From Isoetes taiwanensis (lineage: Eukaryota > Streptophyta > Lycopodiopsida > Isoetales > Isoetaceae), in contig JAJEKV010000141.1 of the NCBI GenBank assembly GCA_021234155.1, positions 752,039 to 816,038 of the forward strand: 64,000 nt of DNA, written 5' to 3'. The position numbers and the translations under genes were made by a program. Below, piece after piece: positions 33,227 to 43,251 of this stretch. Below the pieces are notes generated by a model. The model was not told the origin of the DNA and did no database searches. It saw only the letters and a program-made list of their open reading frames with translations. The first letter of the stretch is position 1. Each line of letters opens with the position of its first letter.

Positions 33227-33549
33227 GGGCTTATGACCTGTCCGACACCTGTTAGGATGTTGGATGGTGGATCTTCGTCTGCAGATGGGCTTTCTCCTAA
33301 GTTCTTGTTGCTTGGAATTGGCTGCTAACTCCATATAGTATCTAAGCCTGGATGAAGATGGTTTCCCTATAGTAATCTAGGTGTAGGGAAGATTGGAGTG
33401 GTAGTCTTAGTACAAGCCTTGACACTTACGAGTTATATCTGCTTTGTGATAATTATTTCCATCAATCCCATTTGGGGATATCCTATATAAACTTTTATAT
33501 ATTAATACATATTCTTACCCTCAAAAAAAAAATAATAAAAAAAAAAAAT
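33227..33549 (+). other. LINE 3' untranslated region and A-rich tail
   Basis: Follows the ORF2 stop; contains TATATATTAATACATATTC and ends with A10-AATAATAAAAAAAAAAAA at 33521-33549. This tail differs in kind from the pentanucleotide tails at 610 and 47435, so those come from another family. Confidence 0.7.
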
Positions 33550-34983
33550 TAACAAAAACGGCCATAACGAGACTGAACATTCTAGGGAAAATTTGGCTCA
33601 AGCTCCATTAAACACATTTTGGATTGCAAGTGTGTATAAATAAACCCCTTATAGCACAATTTAAAGCAGCAAGGAATTTGAAGTCAACCCCATAGAGCTT
33701 TGCAGAGTCAGAAGCTTCTACTAAAACAACGAGGACGCGTTTTTGTAGCAGACCAATTAGTTGACATACCATGACACACCGATATTAGAGGATCTTGATA
33801 TCTATATAGAATATTATTGGTAATGTCTATAGATAGTAGTGTATGCAGAAATAACTCAATGGTGGTCAACAAACAAATATTAGCTCACTGTTTTTTAACA
33901 AACTACATGTTAATGACCACCTGATCCTTACCTGATTCTATGGGCAGGACCATAGATCATGTTGAAAAGTTATTCTAGTGGTGCCTCTAGTATCTGATTT
34001 GATGTGGAAGATCTTGCCTTCCAAATTTAGCATGTAGTAGAAAAAAATTTCTTATTGCAGGTATCTTGTAACATGCTTACAATCAAGTGCAATAGGTATT
34101 GTCAATTTGCATTAAAGAAAAAGAAATGACAAAAGATTTTTTTTCTAATTTCAAAGATAAGGAAATGTTCTAGCCTCTGCTACACAATTGTCTATACAAG
34201 AAAGAAAATAATGATCTAAGCATTTTGGAATCAATTAAGGTTCTGTATGTACTCTTTCTCGGAAAAGAAGGCAGAATGGAGATGAGCTTTTTTGGTTGCA
34301 GAGAAAGCATTGGATAAATTAATTCAGCTCTGAAGTTCCAATGGACAATCTTTCTCACAATTTAAGTACTGATTCAGGATAGAGGCATGCAATCGTTCTC
34401 AGTCGTGCAAACATGCCACTTTAGACCCGTTTAGCATCCGGATGAGACAAAATATAAAGACTAAGACATATTCTGTGTTGTATACTCTCTCAGATTAAAT
34501 CTGATGGCAATATCTTTAGATATGCAAATCCATCATCTAAGTTTAGTATGTAAATGGATCAGATTAAGAAATTATTGGTGTTCCTTTCACTCATTTGCTT
34601 TTAGTACTATGGAGAGTAGACCATTTTGGAGTCTCGAGGAACTCGGTAAATTCTGGCAGCGAATCGGAGAAAAGATGCAGCACAAAGCATACTGTAGATA
34701 GGAATGCAAAAGCAAGCTCTGGTTTATATCATCCGGAAACATACACATATGCAATCGATCGGATCATATGGTCAGATAATATAAATGCACTAAACTAAAA
34801 TGCAGAAATAAAACTCTATGGACCTGGGCGCTTTAGTACATTCAATATGTACTGATTGCGTGCATAGATTCAAACCTCCAATAGAAGCAAATTGATAGCC
34901 TAAGCCACTACTTACTAAAGAGGAGCTTGACATTGGAGGAAGCAATAATTTCAAGAATCAAACAAATAATAAAAAAACGAACC
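33550..34983. other. No gene seen
   Basis: AT-rich, no protein-like frame or repeat that I can name on either strand. Confidence 0.5.
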
Positions 34984-35430
34984 TTAAGTAGATGAAAGCA
35001 AAGAAAAACACCAAACCACCACACTCCTCTGCAAGCGCTCAACATGCATGCAAGCCCGCACAACAAACTTATCTCCGTTGCTGCAAGAAGTAGGAGTCTG
35101 GCAAGCAGAGTTTTGGGCTACGCCGTCGTCCAAAACCACATAATTTTCCTGCTCCACAGACTTGCGTTGTGCCCTAAAAATGATGCAGCATATCCTACAA
35201 ATGCTTGGCTGCCAGCTTCCAAAGATGCATCCGACCCTTCTGCTGCCATCGCTCTTAGAAGAGGATCTGCCATCGCCCCTCTGATTCGTTTGAATCCCAA
35301 TGACATTCAAAGTAGACATGCTTATTTCTTTCGAAGCCTGGAAACATGATTCATCCGTCAACTTGCAACACCCTCTCCCCCCTCCCCCCAAAAAAAAAAA
35401 GAAAAAGAAAAAAAAAAGAAACAAAAACCA
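34984..35430 (-). other. Open frames of uncertain meaning next to a polypurine tract
   Basis: A minus frame at 35481-34984 and an overlapping one starting MSLGFKRIRGAMADPLLRAM at 35306 are less AT-rich than their surroundings and have mixed composition, which hints at a first exon or transcribed leader. Neither can be assigned. Bases 35388-35428 are an A/G-only run (C7, then A10 with scattered G). AT-rich sequence without genes follows to 36220. Confidence 0.2.
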
Positions 35431-35559
35431 AGAAATGGAGATTACATCTTCACCTTCCACCCAGATTCCCATTGAATCCAAAACGTCTACATGTCCTCAG
35501 GTGTCCCTCAAATCCCAAAAGTTCACAACTATAGAGAAAGAATATGCTATAATATTATG

Positions 35560-36220
35560 ATATATTTAACAAAACTTGGACTTATTCAGATTTAATAGAT
35601 AACACTTCAAGGACGCCATTATAAGAATATATATATTGTTTAATTCTTCTTGATTGTTAAATTTTTTATAAGTTTTAATCATATAAGTTTATCTTTAAAT
35701 TTAAACTGTAATGGTTATGAAAAAATGAAATTGCTTTTCGAACTAATTTTCACTTGAATCTATTTACATTTAGATATTTCAAGAATATAACATTTCAACT
35801 TTTAGTGATTTAACGTGGCAATCATATTAATTTCTAAATAAAATGTGATGGGTTCATAAACGATTAACTTAGAAACTATTATGAGAATTTCATAATTTAT
35901 GAATTTTACACTTTTAAAAACATTTTAAAAAAAGTTTTAGGTTGAAATTAATAAATGATAAAGTTAATGTTTTAATAATAACTATTGAATAATCTACTGT
36001 TGGTACAATAAAAATAATTGAAATTAATCAGCAATAAACCTTTGCTTTTTTTTTTTATTAAAACATAAACGTAATCATTTAATTAATTTCAATCTAATTT
36101 TTTTCTTAAAATATTAAAAAAATTAACATTTTAATCGTATGAAATTTATTTAGATAAAAATTTTAATCTAAATAGATTAAATTGAAAATTTAAATTAGAA
36201 AGCATTAATTGTAAACATCA
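35560..36220. other. Very AT-rich gene-free stretch
   Basis: About 660 bp dominated by A/T with TTAAT and AAATT words. No reading frame longer than chance. Confidence 0.6.
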
Positions 36221-36492
36221 TTAAGAGTTAAAAATACATAAAATCTTATCATGGTATCTTTGAGGTATATCTATTAGATCTGAATAAGTCCAAATCTTGC
36301 TAAATATGTCATTATTCTTAAATCGTGGCCCTCCATCGGTCACTCTCCACACTCCCCAATATTGCCCTACGGGCAACCCAGAAATGTTGTGGTTGTGACG
36401 CATGCTAGAAAAAAAGATTATCTTAGGATCCTATAGAATGGGTTTTCATGATTGTGGCACACAAGCAATAAAGGTGTTGTACTAACCATTTT

Positions 36493-36604
36493 AAGAGGAG
36501 GTTAACCCTCCCCTCAAGCAGATTATGGGAAATAACCCTCGAGGCCGGCAGATCGAGAGGGCTTGTTTCCCATAATCTGCGAGAGGGGAGGGTTGACCTC
36601 CCTT
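36493..36604. repeat. Long imperfect palindrome
   Basis: The left arm AAGAGGAGGTTAACCCTCCC CTCAAGCAGATTATGGGAAAT... and the right arm ...TTTCCCATAATCTGCGAGAG GGGAGGGTTGACCTCCCTT pair over about 48 bp with a few mismatches around a loop of about 10 bases (GGCCGGCAGA). It could be a hairpin-forming mobile element end pair, a fold-back element, or a small-RNA precursor. It sits in gene-free DNA; a related GATTAACCACAGGCC word recurs at 36603 and 36662. Confidence 0.8.
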
Positions 36605-37566
36605 AACCACAGGCCCGAGCAGGTTATGATGCATTTGAGAAGTCCGCATTTGAGAAGGATGATTAACCACAGGCCTTCTTCGTGCTTTGCCATTCAACAA
36701 AGCCTCTGCAAAGTCTTCCGAAGGTTTGAGACTAAAAATTATGCATTGGGATTCCCCTCCGTGCAGCAAAGTCCTACGCGCTTCACAGAATTTCCGGTTC
36801 AAAAAATGGTTTTCTAGTTCACATAAAATATAGCAGGATATACGACCGATCAAAAAAGAGGCGTGTAAGGAACTTTCCCATTCAATTTCATATAAGTAGG
36901 ATTTTTTTTTTTGTTTAAAAAAATAACTTATAGGATTTTTTTTATATAGTTGGTTAGTATATTTTTATTTTATTTTAATGGTTCTCTAATTATACTTATG
37001 TATGTCTCCACGTAATAAACGGGCCAGGGCCAGACCAAAGAAATAAAATTCAAAATTTTTGGTTCTTTCTTTTCTTTACCCAACAAGGATCTGATAATAG
37101 AAGTTTGGCATCAAGAGCAGGACGGTGAGGCAGAGATTCGTTTCTCCCCGTTCTTTCTATTTTCTATGCTGGATTTGGTCGTTGCGAGCTTGTGATTGCT
37201 ATATCAAAAATGTTTCATATGATCAAATTAGTACTAGTGTGCATAACCATTTAGAAGATCTTTCGGACCTGTGCTTATTGGCGGCATCCAATCGGTCGTC
37301 TAATGTATTAGAAAACTGCGATGGGACGGGCCTTTTCTCAGAATGTTCTATACTGCAGTGAGCTCACCATTATGGAACATTGTTATTATCATTGGTAGCA
37401 AGAAAGGTAGAAACCATACAACATAAAGAGATGTATTATACGCAGAAAATTCTTTGTAGTGTACAAATTCTTTTTGTTTCTGAGACTTAAAGAAAATTTT
37501 CCGAACCAAATTTTTATTAGCAGGATAAATCCAGTCCAAATCCGCATGTGCCTGTTCATCCTAAGG

Positions 37567-37929
37567 CTAGAAGGAAATTTTCGTATTCATTTCAAATACT
37601 TTGCCATACACTGGGATTCCCCTGCTTCTCCCTTTCAGGGACCAAACAGAGTACCTATTCCCTTTTATTTGTGAATTAAAATCAGCATCACCATTGCAGG
37701 ATCTGTGAATAATACCATCTAATCTTTCAGAAAAAACTCTTCCAATCTTGTTTTGACATTCAAGACCGTCTGCCTTATACAGAAAAGCTAATTTAGGAGC
37801 CATCTCCCATTGATGCCCTTTCCTTTTCTCCAAATCCGGCGCTGGCTTTGGAGCTGTGCAATAGGCACAATCGTTAGCCCTAATTCTGCATTCTTCTACA
37901 ACGGCCAAACTTCCGGCAGTATTTGGTAC
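37567..37929 (-). CDS. Unidentified protein-coding exon
   Basis: An open minus frame of about 120 codons with no ATG at its start: SVPNTAGSLAVVEECRIRAN, then CAYC, LEKRKGHQWEMAPKLAFLYK, LDGIIHRSCNGDADFNSQIK, and RYSVWSLKGRSRGIPVYGKV before the stop. Mixed composition, four Cys and a Trp/Gly-rich end look like real coding sequence. It may be a terminal exon of a gene whose upstream exon I cannot place. It lies divergently, 500 bp from the WWE gene. No family recognised. Confidence 0.4.
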   Translation of the reverse strand, partial: VPNTAGSLAVVEECRIRANDCAYCTAPKPAPDLEKRKGHQWEMAPKLAFLYKADGLECQNKIGRVFSERLDGIIHRSCNGDADFNSQIKGNRYSVWSLKGRSRGIPVYGKVFEMNTKISF

Positions 37930-38436
37930 AGAATTTAACTAGACGCCTGGTGGATCAGGATCACCATAGCCGGAGCTTGGAGCTGTGTTACATGGGGCCA
38001 TGGCCGGGAACTTTTTGTGCATCTTCCGGGCAATCTTTTCATAGTCAAGCTGAGTGCAGATATCTTGTAAAGGTCTTTTCTTGCGAAAAGGACGGAGTTT
38101 GGGTATGGCGATAGAGTTGATCGCTGGAACAGGGTAGAAACAGAGGCGGCGAACAGAATATTCGGAGCGATTATCAGCGATTATGGCATATTCTGGTGAT
38201 TATTGCAGTAATCACTAGTATATTCTCTAAAAAGAGAATATTCGAAGGGTTATGCATTATAAACATGGTGCGATCGGACGGTGGATAATGGTTGGATCAA
38301 GATAATCTGCAAGGCCGGTGGTTAAGAGATATTTTGCTAAAGTAAGACCGCGTTCATGGCGAACAAGTGCAGAGCATGCAGAGGAACCAAAAAGATTATA
38401 AAAGGCAGTCCAGTTTGAAGCGAAGTGGTGCCAAAA

Positions 38437-40027
38437 ATGTGCATAGAGTTCAGGGCGTGTGCAGATCCAACCTCGGAGGGGGTTTGGTGGCGCGATAACG
38501 CTGCTTGGAGGCAATATGACCCATCCAATCAGAAGAAAATCCTGGATGGAATCTCAAACAACTTGGGAAGCGTTGATCTGGGCACAATTTCTTCTGCAGT
38601 ATATCCAAATGGTGCAAGGTATGTTGCGGATCTTCGCAAAATGGAGCAGAAAAATGTTGGCAGTGGCCAGGAACGAAAAATCATGGTCATCCCAAGAATT
38701 TCCCAACCCGTGCAGCGGCAAACACCTATGGTATGTTTGTAAGTTCCATGCAGAATAGAAGGAAAAAAGAGAACAGTATAGATTACAATACTCTTATATT
38801 CTATCTTGCTGCTTGTAAGTTTGACATCTTAGAGTAGAAGAGTAGTTAGGTTGGAATGCAATATAGTAGTGTTATATATAACTACTTGTGTTAAGTTTGA
38901 CATAAAATAGAAAGGAACCCACTATTATCCTATCTTGCTGTTGTTTTTGTTCTTCCTCTTTAAGTATATATCTTGTTGTCTCTCAGTTTGACATAGAATA
39001 GAAAGGAACCCACTTTTATTTATCCTATCTTGCTGTTGTTTTTGTTCTTCCTCTTTAAGTTTGTCATCATCACATAAGAGTATTTGCAGCTAGAAGGATT
39101 GCGCCGCAACATCGCCGTGCATTACCGCAACAGCTCTGGGGAGTTGGTTCAATATGATCCTGACTTAGGCCAGGCTCTCATAAGAGCTTGCATGAATGGT
39201 GACAGTCTTCTGAGTGTGCCTAACAGGTCCATGTCTTTTGACATACGTAAAATGAAGGCTTACCACCAGGACGAAGGGACCTTAAAGGTATATGACATCG
39301 TGATTGAGGTTCCTCTTGATTATAAGACTATGGCATTGTGTGCATGCGAGAACACGCGGTTGCGAAAAAAGGTACTTTTCTGGTTCTTCCTCTCAATGTT
39401 ATGATGTGTGGTTTAGAGTTCATTCATTAAGTTTGGCATTCATGCAATATCAGGTGATTGAGATGGTAGTGGAGAACATGCGATTTAATGAACTTCCCAA
39501 GGTGCTTGCAAATAGATCAAAGCCACATACCGTTGTATCTGCGAGGCTAAACCAAGAAATCAATCCTAAGGCAGCTGTGTACAAAGGTTTTATCGATATG
39601 TTGGAGGGTGTAGTAGAAAGGAAGAATTGTTTAGGTAGTCAACTTCTTTGCTTTTTGTAGATGTTGAAGTTGAGAAATGTTATGTTGATTCAACATTTGA
39701 TGTGTTGGTAATGATGCAGAGAGTTTTGTTCGGATGGCTAGTGTGGCAACAGATCCTAATGCATGTGCAGAAAGTGGAATGCAGATCGGATTTCGGCTGC
39801 AGAAGACAGCACTGAAACTACCTGTTCCTAGAAAACGTGTGATAAAAAAGCAAGCTATGGAGCAGCACATATTTTGCTCCTTCCTTGGCTATTCTATGTC
39901 TGTTATAAAGGGTTTTAACACCCTGCTTATCTTCTTTGTTGCTTCGGAGCTCCCCTTGACACTACCCCGTTATGTAGAAGACAATCTCCTGCTCCCTGTT
40001 GGAGAGTTCGACATCAACTGTTGTTAA
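38437..40027 (+). CDS. Four-exon gene with two WWE-like domains
   Basis: Exons 38437-38730, 39090-39371, 39454-39634 and 39720-40027 join in phase (introns GTATGT...TTTGCAG, GTACTT...ATCAG, GTAGTC...TGCAG), giving 354 residues with no stop. Residues about 18-90 (VWWRDNAAWRQYDPSNQKKI ... FCM-type strand RYVADLRKMEQKN) and about 105-170 (VHYRNSSGELVQYDPDLGQA ... MSFDIRKMKAYHQDEGTLKV) each follow the WWE plan: a W/Y strand, a Y.P..... helix, an F.M strand. WWE domains bind poly/iso-ADP-ribose and occur in ubiquitin ligases and plant RCD1/SRO proteins. No PARP or RST domain is seen; the C-terminal half is unassigned. The start ATG is the first in frame; an upstream exon is possible. Confidence 0.72.
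38895..39059 (+). repeat. Tandem duplication inside intron 1 of the WWE gene
   Basis: GTTTGACATARAATAGAAAG...TATCTTGCTGTTGTTTTTGTTCTTCCTCTTTAAG at 38895-38964 and again at 38986-39059, with a small insertion in the second. Confidence 0.85.
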
Positions 40028-40291
40028 AGGACTGTATGAAACGCTGCAGGTTTCCTAATTATTTAGTAACTGTAACAAGTGCTGTAGTGGATTTTGTAAA
40101 TTTGTCTCAAAAAGCTTTGCATGAAGGCAAGCTTTTTGACATCTCCATATTTTAATACTGAGGACCCCGTTACCCCGTTACGTAGAAGGCAATTTGCTCC
40201 TGCCCGTTGACAAGGACTGCATATAATGCTTTAGTTTTTCTATATCTATCTATAGTGTAAAAGATGTTGCAGCAGTGGATTTTGTAAATTT

Positions 40292-40660
40292 GTCTTTACT
40301 GCTGCAGGTATGTAAATGTAAAAGATGATGGATTGGATTTTGTAAAATTGTCTGGTTGCCCGATGTAAAAGATGCTTTAGTGGATTTTGCAAATTCTCAG
40401 GAACCAAGTAAATTTGTCTTTACTGCTGCAGGTATGTAAATATAAAAGATGGTGCATTGGATTTTGTAAAATTGTCTAGTTGCCTGATGTAAAATGCTTT
40501 AGTGGATTTTGCAAATTCTCTCAGGAACCAAGTAAATTTGTCTTTACTGCTGCAGGTATGTAAATGTAAAATATGGTGCATTGGATTTTGTAAAATTGTC
40601 TGGTTGCCTGATGTAAAAGATGCTTTAGTGGATTTTGCAAATTCTCTCAAGGATTTGCTT
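40292..40660 (+). repeat. 124-bp tandem repeat, three copies, downstream of WWE gene
   Basis: GTCTTTACTGCTGCAGGTAT GTAAAT... recurs at 40292, 40416 and 40540, each followed by TTGGATTTTGTAAAATTGTC and GATGTAAAA.ATGCTTTAGTGG. Further diverged words of the same kind lie at 40085 and 40150, so the array grew from the gene's 3' flank. Confidence 0.9.
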
Positions 40661-40990
40661 ACACGGAAACAAGCTTTGACAGTTTTTTTTTTTATTTTGA
40701 TGATACTAAAATAAGAGATTGAAATTACACACCAACAATATGCTCCCATCTCCTCAATATCCCCTTTTTTTGGGGGGGGGAGTGGGATTTTTGTGGTAAT
40801 TTGAAGGCCTGCCCCTAATTTTTTACGCATGAAATTCCCTAAATTCTAACCTTTCAAAACTTTCAAATGCCATAAAAAATTTAAAGATAAAAATTATTTT
40901 GTTTATCAAAACTTTCCATTATAAATTTGTACAAGTTCTCAAGAAAATACTAAGTACAAATGAGTAATTTAAAGCTCTTTGATTTGATTT

Positions 40991-41040
40991 AGACAGTAGT
41001 TGTAGCATGCTTGCCAGACAGTAGTTGTAGCATGCTTGCC
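40991..41040 (+). repeat. Perfect 25-bp tandem duplication
   Basis: AGACAGTAGTTGTAGCATGC TTGCC twice, no mismatch. Confidence 0.95.
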
Positions 41041-42355
41041 AAACTATGCTTTCACATGGTTCATTCCACAATGATACAATCATTGTTGCATCAAGTGTTT
41101 TCCAATTTCATGCTTGCTAATGCTCTTAATAGCATTTTGGCGAGAACCCCTCACAAGAGGCCTTGTTTTTAAGAAAGGCTATACAACATTGCGTAACCTC
41201 ATCAATGCTAGAAAATTGTCCCACCAACTCTCACATTCCATTCTCATCTCTATAAATGGTCGAAGCCATTGTCATCCCTTTGTTATTTACAGTCCTAAAG
41301 AACTATCATCTTTTTGTTATTGACAATCCTAAAGAACAAAATCCTTCCCTTTGTTATTGACAATCCTAAAGAGCATCTAACAAAGTCCTCCTTATGGTTT
41401 CATCTCGTGGGTCCTTTAAGTAGTATATAGTAGTAGTATATTTTCTAATAATATAAAATATATGATGTATATGGATATATAGGAAAAAAATGACGAGTAA
41501 GTCTATATAGTTTGTTAGTTCATGAAAGCGTATTTTTATAACATAAGGTTTACATGGTTTAAGGGCTGTATTGTATGAAAAAGAGTATGAAAATAGGGCA
41601 ATAAGGAATCTTTGGAACCCCTGTTTTTAGGGAAGGTTTTTTTCTTTTTAGGGTCGACCACCACCACCGAGTTCTAAGCGAACTTATTTTAGAAAGTGCA
41701 AGGAGGGTTGATGACGGGTATGTTATCAGCCCTGAAGAAAGGGGCCAAAAAAAAGTCGGCTGCAAATGTGTATTAAATGTGTATTGACATTTTTTTTTCC
41801 AGAAAAAGGCAAATGGATTATTCTCATTAGGTATTTTTTGCATACCGTAACCCTAAGCTGCCGGCCTTGGCTACTCGATCTAATCTCTGCAGGGATATTC
41901 ACCATATCAGATGGTATCACAGCTCTAGAAATCATGATTGGGAACTGCAATATTATACTAAAAACCTTTTTTTTGTCTGAGTAAAAATGTAGAGTTGCAT
42001 TTTCGGTGGCTATGGCCTACGGTAAGCAGAATAGATCAAATCGGATATCTCAGCACCTGGAGAAATGATTATGCTGGATGATCTTGGCCTGATACAGGAA
42101 TGTACACAGAGCATGCAACAAGCACAAACTCTAATAGGATGCCGACTTCAAGGTACCACTATTTCTATTGTTAGGTGCTTCACAAACTCGCCTCGGATAT
42201 AGCCGGTAGTACTTGAATCTCTTTTAGGGATAGCATTGTCGCAAACCAATGGCAGGATAAATAACGACAAGCCGGTGTCCAATACCGGCAAATAATCGTG
42301 TAAGGCTGCTGAACAGGTTGCATGCTTCACTCTGGCGCTTGCTCTGGCGCCTCAG
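41041..42355 (+). other. No certain gene; short repeats and a PBS-like site
   Basis: Three copies of TTGTTATT(G/T)ACA(A/G)TCCTAAAGA occur at 41280-41375. TGGTATCACAGC at 41912-41923 differs from the plant initiator-Met primer site at one base and may mark a decayed LTR element on the plus strand, but no LTR is visible. Confidence 0.3.
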
Positions 42356-42884
42356 ATGGCTAAGACGAAGCACACCAGGCAGGAGATCATCAATTTAATC
42401 AGGGGTGTTGGCATAGATCTGACTGCATTATGCAAGAAAGATGATGAGAATGTGGCACAGCCCAGCAATATGTTTCTATGGTATGGCTGTGCTCCACAGG
42501 TTCTCCACAGGTTCTGCTAAATAACGCCCTTTCTTTTTATTCATTTTCTATTCACTGCTATACAGTGGCGAATTTAGATGCCCTGGCTTCTTGTTGCTCT
42601 TCATTGCTGGGTATTCCCAAGTTGGGTATGTAATTCCTCTTCTTTGCTTCAGAGAGATGTCACTTTCTGTTATTGTTGCTCATTGTCTGCATGATCAAAC
42701 ATGAAACTTAAAAAAAGGATGGGAAAATGCATTGGCAGGGGGTTCAAATCCCCCGGTTTGTTTGTCCATTCTCTTTGCAGTCTTTGAAGAAGCTTCGCAT
42801 TGACGCCGGCAAAACCGTTGGGCTGATTAAGCTATCAGAAAGCGGGGGAAGCTTGTGGGACAAACCTCACTGCCTACTGATTTA
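42356..42884 (+). CDS. Possible small gene of unknown function
   Basis: An ATG at 42356 opens a 54-codon frame MAKTKHTRQEIINLIRGVGI ... MFLWYGCAPQ ending at TAA 42518-42520. After a good acceptor (TTCTCTTTGCAG, ending 42780) a second coding-like piece reads SLKKLRIDAGKTVGLIKLSE and stops at 42884. The donor between them is unclear (two GTTCT candidates at about 42500-42511). Basic and helical; no family recognised. A fragment of a larger decayed gene is equally possible. Confidence 0.3.
42738..42754 (+). other. tRNA T-arm-like hairpin
   Basis: GGGGG-TTCAAAT-CCCCC: a 5-bp stem with a 7-base loop matching the T-arm/B-box GGTTCAAATCC. No D-arm or anticodon arm is seen within the preceding 60 bases, so it is not a tRNA gene; it may be a SINE remnant. 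Confidence 0.35.
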
Positions 42885-42965
42885 GAAGCATGATCCGCTC
42901 CTGCTTTAGTGCCTCCAATAGTGCGTAGCATGCCCCCGAATAGGCAGTTGCTATTTTGAAGTCAG

Positions 42966-43187
42966 ATGACATCAAAATCCTTTACAATGGATGTCAACTG
43001 CCCCTTAGGAATAGAGCCACATCAGCATTTGACCCCATCTCCCGATGAGGTGTGGGGATGGGATCGCACTAGAGGGTATATCCCTCAGAATATTCCCCTA
43101 TCTAATGGCTGGGAATTCACTAGAGTGCCCATCAACGATAAAGTCTCCAATATTCCTATCCTTTCAAATGACATGTATATCTTGTAG
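42966..43187 (+). other. Unassigned open frame
   Basis: 73 codons including LGIEPHQHLTPSPDEVWGWD and IPLSNGWEFTRVPINDKVSN. Reads like protein but matches nothing I know; possibly a retroelement Gag fragment. Confidence 0.25.
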
Positions 43188-43251
43188 TTACCCTTCCCCA
43201 TGATAGGCAACTATCTATGTGTTGCCCTTCATATGACATTTAAAAAAAAAG

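Larger units (their letters stand above)
26747..33549 (+). mobile_element. LINE (non-LTR retrotransposon), 3' part, interrupted by the chromovirus
   Basis: Continues the sequence broken at 13669 and runs through ORF1, endonuclease, RT and zf-RVT to an A-rich tail at 33521-33549. With the 5' piece at 12733-13669 it spans roughly 7.7 kb. All ORF2 parts are on one strand and in the expected order but are split by stops, frameshifts and a GATA expansion, so it is dead. It was already in place when the chromovirus inserted. Confidence 0.9.

Noticed and set aside
34984-35481. Signal-peptide-like poly-Phe start of a secreted protein
   Set aside because: The hydrophobic run is the translation of the A-rich tract read backwards.
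42738-42754. tRNA gene
   Set aside because: Only a T-arm-like hairpin; no acceptor, D or anticodon arms upstream.
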